The notes under the pieces are model-generated. The model did no database searches. It was not told where the DNA came from and saw only the letters and a list, made by a program, of their open reading frames with translations. Below are positions 25,963 through 33,502 of a stretch of DNA of 36,975 bases, one piece after another. Positions within the stretch are counted from its first letter, which is position 1. Every line of letters begins with the position of its first letter. Source of the DNA: Candidatus Parvarchaeota archaeon (GTDB lineage: Archaea > Nanobdellota > Nanobdellia > Parvarchaeales > Parvarchaeaceae); assembly GCA_023380615.1 (NCBI GenBank), contig JAMCRO010000028.1, positions 1 to 36,975 of the forward strand, read 5' to 3'. A program made the position numbers and the translations under genes.

Positions 25963-27030
25963 ATGGATTTTTTTAAAGAAGGCAAAGCTAGTTTTTTTGC
26001 TGAAGACAAACAGCTCAAAAAGGCGGAGGTATTCTTTAATCCCAAGAGAAAGTTTGACAGGGACCTTAATATCCTTCTTGTTGATTCTTTAATGCATGAA
26101 AATTCCTCTGGTTTAGAATTGTTTTCAGGCAGCGGCGTTCGTGGTTTAAGGCTGTGCATAGAAACCGGAAAGTTTTCTGTTTTTAATTTCAATGACATAA
26201 AATCCAAGGAGATCGTAGAAAGAAATCTGGAACTAAACGGGAAAAAACTTTCAAAAATCGATAAAACCGTAACAAGCTTTGATTCAGCATCGTTTGAATC
26301 CCGTAAAAAATACGATTACATTGATATAGATCCATTCGGCTCTCCGGTTTTCTATCTTGATTCTGCACTCAAATTATTGAAGAAAGGCGGCATACTGGCC
26401 GTAAGCGCCACTGACACTGCAGCGCTTATGGGAAGCGCACAGAAGGCATGCATGCGTAAATACGGCTCTGTCTCTCTCAAAACTGCATACAGCAACGAAC
26501 TAGGCATAAGGATACTCATAAAAAAAATAATAGAAGAAGCAGCAGTGCATTCAATTAAACTTCTTCCTCTAATGTTCAATTTCGAAGGCAATTTTGTTAG
26601 GGTATACTTTAAGTCCACTGCTTCAATGAATGAAGAAAATGTTGGATATGCATACCAGTGTAGCAATTGCCCAGATAGGCAGGTAAAGGAGGAAATCAAA
26701 TGCAGTTACTGCGGGTCTAAGATGCACAAGATAGGGAAGCTGTGGCTTGGGCCTTTGTATAGCAGAAAACACGTAATGAAAATGCTTTCTACATTGAATG
26801 AGGAAAATTTGAATTTTACAGAAGATTCCCTTTCAAAATTGTCCAACTACCTTACAAGAATCTCAAATGAATTGGAGGTTTTCTCTTACTACACTACAAG
26901 CGAGATATCCTCCTTCCTAAAACAGCCAGAACTAAGTATATCGATATTTAAGGATAAAACGGTTTTGTCACCGAAAGGCTTCAGGACAACTAAAAGTTTC
27001 TCAGATTTGTTAAATAATGGTTTAAAATAA
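25963..27030 (+). CDS. trm1: tRNA (guanine26-N2)-dimethyltransferase Trm1
   Basis: EFFSG-like LELFSGSGVRGLR, YIDIDPFGSPVFYLDSAL, LAVSATDTAALMG; C-term zinc knuckles CSNCPDRQ/CSYCGS. Confidence 0.94.
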   Translation: MDFFKEGKASFFAEDKQLKKAEVFFNPKRKFDRDLNILLVDSLMHENSSGLELFSGSGVRGLRLCIETGKFSVFNFNDIKSKEIVERNLELNGKKLSKIDKTVTSFDSASFESRKKYDYIDIDPFGSPVFYLDSALKLLKKGGILAVSATDTAALMGSAQKACMRKYGSVSLKTAYSNELGIRILIKKIIEEAAVHSIKLLPLMFNFEGNFVRVYFKSTASMNEENVGYAYQCSNCPDRQVKEEIKCSYCGSKMHKIGKLWLGPLYSRKHVMKMLSTLNEENLNFTEDSLSKLSNYLTRISNELEVFSYYTTSEISSFLKQPELSISIFKDKTVLSPKGFRTTKSFSDLLNNGLK

Positions 27031-27282
27031 CTAAGAAAGCTTTATCTCCTGGTTCATTGCCTGGCCTGGTAATCCTCTTCTGAATCTTATTATTACCTTT
27101 CCCCTTCCGCCGTGGGCCTTCACTATAACTCCCTTTATCGATGACTTGGAGAATGCAATCTCGACTTTTTTGCCGATGAATTTTTTGGCTTCTTCCCTGC
27201 TGTTTACCTTGTCTATACTTGCTATCGCCTGGTTGACTTTTTGCGTTTTTCTTCCCCTTCTGTAAGATAATATTTTTGCCAT
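27031..27282 (-). CDS. rpl35ae: 50S ribosomal protein L35Ae
   Basis: SYRRGRKTQKVNQAIASI, KFIGKKVEIAF, GVIVKAHGGRGKVIIRFRRGLPGQAM; strong SD AGGAGGA upstream of ATG. Confidence 0.92.
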   Translation of the reverse strand: MAKILSYRRGRKTQKVNQAIASIDKVNSREEAKKFIGKKVEIAFSKSSIKGVIVKAHGGRGKVIIRFRRGLPGQAMNQEIKLS

Positions 27283-27283
27283 A

Positions 27284-28369
27284 TCATTCCTCCTTTTGCA
27301 TGTATTTATCCTTTATTTCTTTGTCTGTTTGCTTTAATAAATCTTTGTCTATTATGGGCTTAGTTTCTCCTTTCTTTTCCCTAAGCTTCTCTATTATCGA
27401 GGTTACCTTATCTACAAGGTATTTACTGTCCTTAAGTTTTTTGTCGAAATCCTCGCCAGTTATCTCTTTTACTTCACCATGGTCTATTTTCTTGAACCAT
27501 TTTACTATCTCATCCACCTTTTCTATGTCTTCGTGTGTAAGTACCTTTTCCTTTGTAACCGCTATGTCTTCCAATTCCTTGGCAACCTGCTTTGGCACCG
27601 GCGGCAGATATCCATATTCCATGAGTAAAGCCTGGCCCGCTGCTACTACTGAATTGTAAAGGTCTAAACTTAGTTTTGTCGTCAATACATTTTCAGCAAG
27701 CATTAACAGCCCTTCCGCGTTCTCCACGTTTGCATTTATCGATTCTATTGTGGGTATTATATTTCCCGTTTTATACAGCATCTGTATAGGTACGAAGAAG
27801 CCGGTATCGTAAACTGCTACCCCATCCCTTAATAAAGTAAGTATAACTGGGTTTGGCTTTATTATCGAAGCCCAGAACTCAGACAGAGGATATGCCTGCG
27901 CGTGTATTTTATCTGAAAAGTCTCTTGCTATCTCTGCCATCTTTGCGAACAATCTGTCCCTCAACTGCTCAAGAGTGAACTTTTGTATGTCAGTGTCATC
28001 AACTATGAATGCTACGTCTATATCAGAAGTGCTTGTCATGCCTGTTTTTGTCTTTGAACTGCCGAATATTACGATTGATTTTATGTATCTCCTGAAAAGG
28101 CTTAATACCCTTAGAAAATATGCCCTTATGGAATTTGCATCTTTTGAAGGCAGAACCTTGTTTAAAACATCAAATGATAAACCTGCAAGCTGTCCTGGAG
28201 GCTCTACAGATTCAGAGTTTTCACCTTCTCCAATTTCCAAGCCTACAAAAGAGCCCATGTAATCTACTCTTTCATTGAGCTCATCTATCTTTGACGACAG
28301 TGCGTCTATTGTCGAAAAAAGCTTGTTCAAAGTCGCTTCTATCGGATTTATGTTCTCTGTTTGATGCAT
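27284..28369 (-). CDS. Nucleotidyltransferase (Pol-beta/MNT superfamily) with possible C-terminal HEPN-like helical domain
   Basis: VIFGSSKTKTGMTSTSDIDVAFIV (GS...DxD); C-term SLDLYNSVVAAGQALLMEYGYLPPVPKQVAKEL; SD GGAGGT upstream of start. Confidence 0.78.
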   Translation of the reverse strand: MHQTENINPIEATLNKLFSTIDALSSKIDELNERVDYMGSFVGLEIGEGENSESVEPPGQLAGLSFDVLNKVLPSKDANSIRAYFLRVLSLFRRYIKSIVIFGSSKTKTGMTSTSDIDVAFIVDDTDIQKFTLEQLRDRLFAKMAEIARDFSDKIHAQAYPLSEFWASIIKPNPVILTLLRDGVAVYDTGFFVPIQMLYKTGNIIPTIESINANVENAEGLLMLAENVLTTKLSLDLYNSVVAAGQALLMEYGYLPPVPKQVAKELEDIAVTKEKVLTHEDIEKVDEIVKWFKKIDHGEVKEITGEDFDKKLKDSKYLVDKVTSIIEKLREKKGETKPIIDKDLLKQTDKEIKDKYMQKEE

Positions 28370-28502
28370 AGTACCTCCATTTATGTGATTATGAATCTGA
28401 TTATTTATAAGCCTTTGCTAGAATTTTACTGTTTAACTGCTTTTTTGGATTTATTTGAATAATAAAATAGTTTTTCCTTTTGAATGTACAATTTATGTAA
28501 CA

Positions 28503-28512
28503 TTATTTAAAT
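28503..28512 (+). promoter_or_regulatory. TATA box of the 574-aa orphan/microprotein operon
   Basis: TTATTTAAAT about 27 bp upstream of ATG 28534 (leaderless spacing). Confidence 0.5.
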
Positions 28513-28533
28513 CAGCAGTATCTAATAAGATTT

Positions 28534-30258
28534 ATGAACATACGAGAGGTAAGCGAAATAGCAAAGAAATTAAAAGGACCAGAAACAGATCTCAATACCG
28601 TAAATAACTGGATAAAGGAGTTGGAGGCAAGGGCCTCGAGCAGTGATGCCCATTACAGGGGTGAAGTAGACTTCAGGTATGCTTCAGATGAAGAAGTGCC
28701 TAACCCGGGGTTTGTGGGCAATCCTTTGGGCTACCAGTTTACTAGAGACATATCTAAAAGGTATCATTTTCAGCCGGAATATTACTCAGTATCGCAGATG
28801 TTTGCCGCTCTTGGATACAGGAGCCTTAGAACGGCGGAAACAATAGATCCTTCCTCATTGTCAGGCCTTATGAACATGGTTTTTGAAAAAAGGAAAAACC
28901 TCCAGGACAGGGTAATGCAGCTACTGGGAAACATAAATACCGTTTTAAAGTCGATTATAGCGATAATCTACGAGCTCAAGGAGCTTGACAGGAATCTTTA
29001 TTTGTATACTGAATTAAAAGACAGTGACAAGGAGAAAGCGGAAGCAGCGGAACTTGCGCTTAAAAGGGTATTCCTGGATAACGTTGATTCAAGGAAGGGG
29101 GGAGCAAGCCTTTCGGCTCTTTCAAGATCACCTACACAAAGCCAGGGCGGTCCGGGTTTCATAGATATAATGTCTGTTTTTTACCAGGTTAAAAGCCTGA
29201 AAGACGTGCAGAACATAGAAAGAAACGAACAGTATAAGAACATATTAAAAAACAGGTATATAGAATATGAGAAGTGGAAGGAAATAAACGGCACAGATCT
29301 CAAAAACCGGAAGAGCATGCTTCTGCAGTATCTTAAAAGCCAAATGGGCTCATTTAATCTTTACGTTGACTGGTGTTCTACGGATCTTGCTCTGCTTTCA
29401 AAAATGGGTTTTGATACGGCTAAAACTGCATCAAGGTACATTACTGGGGCAGGAAAACCGGATATATTCGAGAATGAGTCTTTTTCAGTGACAGCAGTTG
29501 GCTACAGGCCGATATATACCGGAGAGTACAACGTAGAATATGCAAGATTATTCAAAAGCAAGGGGCCGGAAATACCTATAAAGGCAGAACCAAAAAGCAT
29601 AGCCGGAAACCTGGTTTCAAGGGGCTATGAAGAGCATAAAAGGTCATTCATTTATGACAGAATTAAAAAATACGGGCCCATTGTTACGGCCGCAATTAAG
29701 ATACAGATGGACTTTAAGGAAAAACCAAGCAAGGAGCCGATACAGCCGCCTTATGAAGGCACTCTTTACTTCCGCGGTTATCCCTACTGTTTTACACCGG
29801 AGGAATTTTATCTTTACAGGGAGGCACAGATTGCAAAGATACAGAAAACTGTCTTTGCATCCGTAGATCAGATTGTTTTCCATTCTCTTAATGTCATAAA
29901 AGAAGACCTGGATAAGTATGTCAAGGAAGCAGATGATGAAGAAAAGAAGAAGAAAGACAAAAAGCCGCAAAAAGACTACGCCTTTATGGATATATACAGG
30001 GCATTCAAGGACGACTTCGCAGGAATTTCAAAGTCCTTTTCAACGATCTCTTCCACCGAAAAACACAAGACAACATTTTCGGCAGAGCAGGCAGAGATAT
30101 ACGAGATGCTTGTCAATGCAAAGCGCTTTTCTTCAGCAGACATTAAAAAGGCAGTTGAAATTGGCTTGTTTATTTCAAATAACGATGCAGCATACATCTA
30201 TGATGAATTAAAGAGAAGGGGCGGACTGCTGAACTGGAAGCCTCCTTTTTCGGTTTGA
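28534..30258 (+). CDS. Hypothetical soluble 574-aa protein, first gene of a microprotein operon
   Basis: Long ORF with promoter; no TM segment or recognised family; K/E-rich linker EADDEEKKKKDKKPQKD; C-terminal wHTH-like helices possible. Confidence 0.75.
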   Translation: MNIREVSEIAKKLKGPETDLNTVNNWIKELEARASSSDAHYRGEVDFRYASDEEVPNPGFVGNPLGYQFTRDISKRYHFQPEYYSVSQMFAALGYRSLRTAETIDPSSLSGLMNMVFEKRKNLQDRVMQLLGNINTVLKSIIAIIYELKELDRNLYLYTELKDSDKEKAEAAELALKRVFLDNVDSRKGGASLSALSRSPTQSQGGPGFIDIMSVFYQVKSLKDVQNIERNEQYKNILKNRYIEYEKWKEINGTDLKNRKSMLLQYLKSQMGSFNLYVDWCSTDLALLSKMGFDTAKTASRYITGAGKPDIFENESFSVTAVGYRPIYTGEYNVEYARLFKSKGPEIPIKAEPKSIAGNLVSRGYEEHKRSFIYDRIKKYGPIVTAAIKIQMDFKEKPSKEPIQPPYEGTLYFRGYPYCFTPEEFYLYREAQIAKIQKTVFASVDQIVFHSLNVIKEDLDKYVKEADDEEKKKKDKKPQKDYAFMDIYRAFKDDFAGISKSFSTISSTEKHKTTFSAEQAEIYEMLVNAKRFSSADIKKAVEIGLFISNNDAAYIYDELKRRGGLLNWKPPFSV

Positions 30259-30260
30259 TT

Positions 30261-30434
30261 ATGAACAGCAAGGGACAGATGCCGATAACGGAGATAATAG
30301 CAATAATACTGGCAATAATAGTTTTGTTCGCGGGCATAGTAATAGCTTTGATATTTACTGGAGCAGGCTCAACTATTGCAAAGGACATGACAAGCGTTTT
30401 TTCATTTAGTTGGCTTTACGGCAAGGGAATATGA
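30261..30434 (+). CDS. Single-TM microprotein, prepilin-like N-terminus (57 aa)
   Basis: Not in ORF track. MNSKGQMPITEIIAIILAIIVLFAGIVIALIFTGAGSTIAKDMTSVFSFSWLYGKGI; 2-nt gap after upstream CDS. Confidence 0.75.
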   Translation: MNSKGQMPITEIIAIILAIIVLFAGIVIALIFTGAGSTIAKDMTSVFSFSWLYGKGI

Positions 30435-30601
30435 ATGATAAAGGTGTTGTAAGCGGCGTTTTTCTGTACATAATCCTGATAATAATAGGCATACTTCTGA
30501 TAGTGATATTTTTGGAGATTTTTACGCCATATAAATTTACGGACTTGTTTAAGGCATTCATATCAAAGTCAAACAGTTTAAATGTGAGCGGTTATGAATA
30601 A
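30431..30601 (+). CDS. Single-TM microprotein, MNxKG N-terminus (56 aa)
   Basis: MNDKGVVSGVFLYIILIIIGILLIVIFLEIFTPYKFTDLFKAFISKSNSLNVSGYE; ATGA overlap with preceding gene. Track start 30410 extended upstream. Confidence 0.75.
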   Translation: MNDKGVVSGVFLYIILIIIGILLIVIFLEIFTPYKFTDLFKAFISKSNSLNVSGYE

Positions 30602-30734
30602 TAAAGGAGTGGAAAGCTACATTCTTCTGATAATAATAACGCTGGTAGTTCTAATACTGATAATAGTCTTTTATCTGTTTCTGTTCTCACCAAGCACCAT
30701 ACATAAGCTTATACCTACGGTTCCAAGCATATAG
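30594..30734 (+). CDS. Single-TM microprotein, MNxKG N-terminus (46 aa)
   Basis: Not in ORF track. MNNKGVESYILLIIITLVVLILIIVFYLFLFSPSTIHKLIPTVPSI; 8-nt overlap with preceding gene. Confidence 0.7.
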   Translation: MNNKGVESYILLIIITLVVLILIIVFYLFLFSPSTIHKLIPTVPSI

Positions 30735-30735
30735 C

Positions 30736-30897
30736 ATGGAATCTGTCTGGTTTTATGTCATAGCCGTTATCTTGGGAATAACGCTGCTTTTAGTCTATAT
30801 GTTTTTGGTGGGCCCTGCAGCGCTTTCTAAGGACATATCCGGCTTTTTTTCCGGTATTAGCTCTTCAATAACGGCAGGTTTCAAGAACGCATATTAA
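30736..30897 (+). CDS. Single-TM microprotein (53 aa)
   Basis: Not in ORF track. MESVWFYVIAVILGITLLLVYMFLVGPAALSKDISGFFSGISSSITAGFKNAY; starts 1 nt after preceding stop. Confidence 0.65.
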   Translation: MESVWFYVIAVILGITLLLVYMFLVGPAALSKDISGFFSGISSSITAGFKNAY

Positions 30898-30900
30898 CAT

Positions 30901-30908
30901 TTTTATAC
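30901..30908 (+). promoter_or_regulatory. TATA-like element upstream of the GINS gene
   Basis: TTTTATAC about 26 bp upstream of ATG 30930. Confidence 0.4.
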
Positions 30909-30929
30909 TTTCGGCAGCTATTAGGGATT

Positions 30930-31505
30930 ATGATTACTTACAGCGAATTTCTAAGGATAAGAAGGCAAGAGCAGGAGGACAACAGGACGCTGACAAAGTT
31001 CAATGATGACATGCTTGAAGAGATGAAGGAATACATAGCCATAAACAAAAACTCATTGGAAGAAGCGAAGAAAATGAACGATGAGAAAAAATCAGAGGAG
31101 ATATCCACGCAGATAAAAAATGCAATATCCACACTGGAACAGATAATAAATTTGAGGATGATTAAGATAGCAGGCATGGCAATACTTGATGCAGATAGTG
31201 AACAGGCAAAGACAAACATGCTTTCCAAGGAGATAATCTTTTTTGACAATCTGCTCACTCTTTCAAAGCAGTACAAATCAGGGATAATAACAGAGGTTAA
31301 GTCCATAGAGCCGAAGAAACTGCAGAAAGTAGAGAGCAACGATAGTGAAAGCGAAAAAATCGTTATAAAGATACTTTCTGACATACCCAAATTTGTTTGG
31401 AGAAACGACAAATCCTACGGGCCTTTCAGTTTCCCTAACGTAATAGAAATAGACAAGGACGTAGCGCAGATACTCATAAAGAGCGGAAAAGCCGAGAGCG
31501 TGTAA
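30930..31505 (+). CDS. DNA replication factor GINS (archaeal Gins51/Gins15-like)
   Basis: Helical A domain plus C-terminal B domain IVIKILSDIPKFVWRNDKSYGPFSFPNVIEIDKDVAQILIKSGKAE, typical of GINS. Confidence 0.82.
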   Translation: MITYSEFLRIRRQEQEDNRTLTKFNDDMLEEMKEYIAINKNSLEEAKKMNDEKKSEEISTQIKNAISTLEQIINLRMIKIAGMAILDADSEQAKTNMLSKEIIFFDNLLTLSKQYKSGIITEVKSIEPKKLQKVESNDSESEKIVIKILSDIPKFVWRNDKSYGPFSFPNVIEIDKDVAQILIKSGKAESV

Positions 31506-33032
31506 ATGACCCTTTTCAAGGAAAAGATAGAAGACCGAGAATACCAGAATAATATATTTGAGACTGCAAAGACCGGCAACACTCTTGTTGTACTGCCAAC
31601 CGGTCTGGGGAAAACTATAATAAGCGCCATGCTTGTTGATTACAGGCTGGAAAAATATCCTTCCTCAAAGGTTCTTTTCTTGGCGCCGACGAAGCCGCTT
31701 GCAAACCAGCATTACAAGACATTTTCTTCATTGCTTGAAGTAAATTCAAGCATAGTCAGCGGTTCGGTGTCCAGCAGCAAAAGAAGCAAAATATACGAAG
31801 ATGCACAGCTGATATTCGCAACACCCCAAACTATAGAGAACGACATGGCAAAAAAGATCATAGACTTCTCGAATTTCAGCCTGCTTATAGTGGATGAAGC
31901 TCACCACACAATAGGGAATTACTCCTATGTAAAAATAGCGAAAGCATACTCTGAGCAGTCTATTCATCCAATCATACTTGGACTTACTGCTTCTCCTGCA
32001 TCGGACAGGGAAAAGATAAAGACGATATGCAGCAATTTGCAGATAAGCAACGTAGAGATAAGATCAGATGATGATCCAGATGTTATACCCTACATACAGA
32101 AAAAAGACATAGAAGAGATAAAGGTTGACCTTCCGCAGGAAATGCTAGAACTTGCCAACAATGTAAAGCTGCTTATAAGCGAATCCATAAGCGAATTGCA
32201 GGAGATAGGCCTGCTGAAAAACGTGCAGAAAACAAGGATAAACCGGATTACTATCCTTATGCTGCAGAAAAGCCTTCAGAGGCAGATGTTCAGCGGAAAA
32301 AGGACTTATTACCTTATCAGAGGGATAATACTGACTTCAAAGCTTTTGAAGCTATATCATTCTTATAATTTGTTATCAACGCAGAGCCTTGCAGCGTTTT
32401 ATAATTTCTTGGAGAAGATACAAAACGGAAAGGCAAAGACTGACAAGGATCTTTCTTCAAACAAAAGGTTCATTGAAATAAAAGAGAGAACTAAAGAATT
32501 GCTGGACAGCGGGATGGAGCATCCAAAGCTTGAACAGCTTCAAATCATATTCACAAATTATTTTAACGAATCAAAAAAAGCCATAGTGTTTGCACAGTAC
32601 AGGGATACAGTAGACATAATATATAATAGCATATCTACGATAGAAGGCATAAGGCCAATAAAATTTATCGGCCAGGGAAAGGGGGGGTTGTCGCAGAAAG
32701 AGCAGGTCAACATAATAAGCGATTTTGAATCGGGAATATACAATGTGCTTGTTTCAACAAGTGTCAGCGAAGAAGGAATGTCTATAAAAGGCGTTGATCT
32801 TGCTGTGTTTTATGAAACAATACCAAGTGCAATAAGAAACATACAAAGAAGGGGAAGGGTGGGGAGGTTCTCTGCAGGCAGGATATTCATACTGATTACA
32901 AGGGGAACAAACGACGAGGGTTATTATTGGCTTTCAAAAAGAAGAGAAAAGAGCATGAAAAGAATCATAAAAAACATAAAGGAAAATCCGGATACAATAA
33001 AGCAGGATGGTACATTGCATCCGTTTGTCTAA
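31506..33032 (+). CDS. hef: Hef/FANCM-type SF2 helicase lacking the ERCC4 nuclease domain
   Basis: VVLPTGLGKTIIS, LAPTKPLANQHY, LLIVDEAHHTIGNYSYVKIA, ILGLTASPA, IVFAQYRDTVDII, VSTSVSEEGMSIKGVDLAVFYE, RNIQRRGRVGR; ends after the helicase core. Confidence 0.9.
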   Translation: MTLFKEKIEDREYQNNIFETAKTGNTLVVLPTGLGKTIISAMLVDYRLEKYPSSKVLFLAPTKPLANQHYKTFSSLLEVNSSIVSGSVSSSKRSKIYEDAQLIFATPQTIENDMAKKIIDFSNFSLLIVDEAHHTIGNYSYVKIAKAYSEQSIHPIILGLTASPASDREKIKTICSNLQISNVEIRSDDDPDVIPYIQKKDIEEIKVDLPQEMLELANNVKLLISESISELQEIGLLKNVQKTRINRITILMLQKSLQRQMFSGKRTYYLIRGIILTSKLLKLYHSYNLLSTQSLAAFYNFLEKIQNGKAKTDKDLSSNKRFIEIKERTKELLDSGMEHPKLEQLQIIFTNYFNESKKAIVFAQYRDTVDIIYNSISTIEGIRPIKFIGQGKGGLSQKEQVNIISDFESGIYNVLVSTSVSEEGMSIKGVDLAVFYETIPSAIRNIQRRGRVGRFSAGRIFILITRGTNDEGYYWLSKRREKSMKRIIKNIKENPDTIKQDGTLHPFV

Positions 33033-33502
33033 CTTCCGAAAATCTCAGTTTCGCACGTCCCACCAGGAGAGTACTTCACCCCGTCTATGGAAACATTGCT
33101 TCCAGAGGTATTCCCTATGATTACAGTGTTTATGCTAGGATCAATGATTGTTATATCCGTTGAAAGTGAATTTATGCCTGCTGTATAGTTACCTATCACT
33201 GATAAAGATGAAGGGTCACTTTTAGCAGTATTGCTTACAAATACCGTGTAAATCAATCCAGGGCTGCCGTCTGATACCGTTATTTTAAAGGTGTTCTGTT
33301 TAGAAGGCGTGCTTACATTTGTAACATTTGCAGAGCATGCTACAGGAGAACCGCTTCCGCTTGTTATTAACCCGGAAGGGAGAATAGCAAAATGGAAGAC
33401 AGAGCTTGCAATTACAACCCCTATCACTAGAAATGCAATAAGTAGTATTACGACTATGAAATACTCTACAGCGCTTGCACCCTTCATTTCGTAACTGCGC
33501 AT
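33029..33502 (-). CDS. Type IV pilin-like protein (class III signal peptide-like)
   Basis: MRSYEMKGASAVEYFIVVILLIAFLVIGVVIASSVF: KG|ASAVE with Glu at +5; 2 Cys. ATG at 33502 preferred over track start 33595. Confidence 0.72.
   Translation of the reverse strand: MRSYEMKGASAVEYFIVVILLIAFLVIGVVIASSVFHFAILPSGLITSGSGSPVACSANVTNVSTPSKQNTFKITVSDGSPGLIYTVFVSNTAKSDPSSLSVIGNYTAGINSLSTDITIIDPSINTVIIGNTSGSNVSIDGVKYSPGGTCETEIFGS

Noticed and set aside
28370-28533. Possible noncoding RNA in the 164-bp divergent spacer
   Set aside because: AT-rich with two TATA-like elements; promoters explain it and no structured RNA was evident.
29627-30211. Alternative-frame ORFs inside the 574-aa gene (29627..29866, 29918..30211 and antisense)
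   Set aside because: Internal to a longer continuous ORF with a promoter; no independent signals.
30938-31411. 157-aa antisense ORF inside the GINS gene
   Set aside because: Ser/Phe-rich reverse-frame translation of a K/E/I-rich helical gene; not coding.
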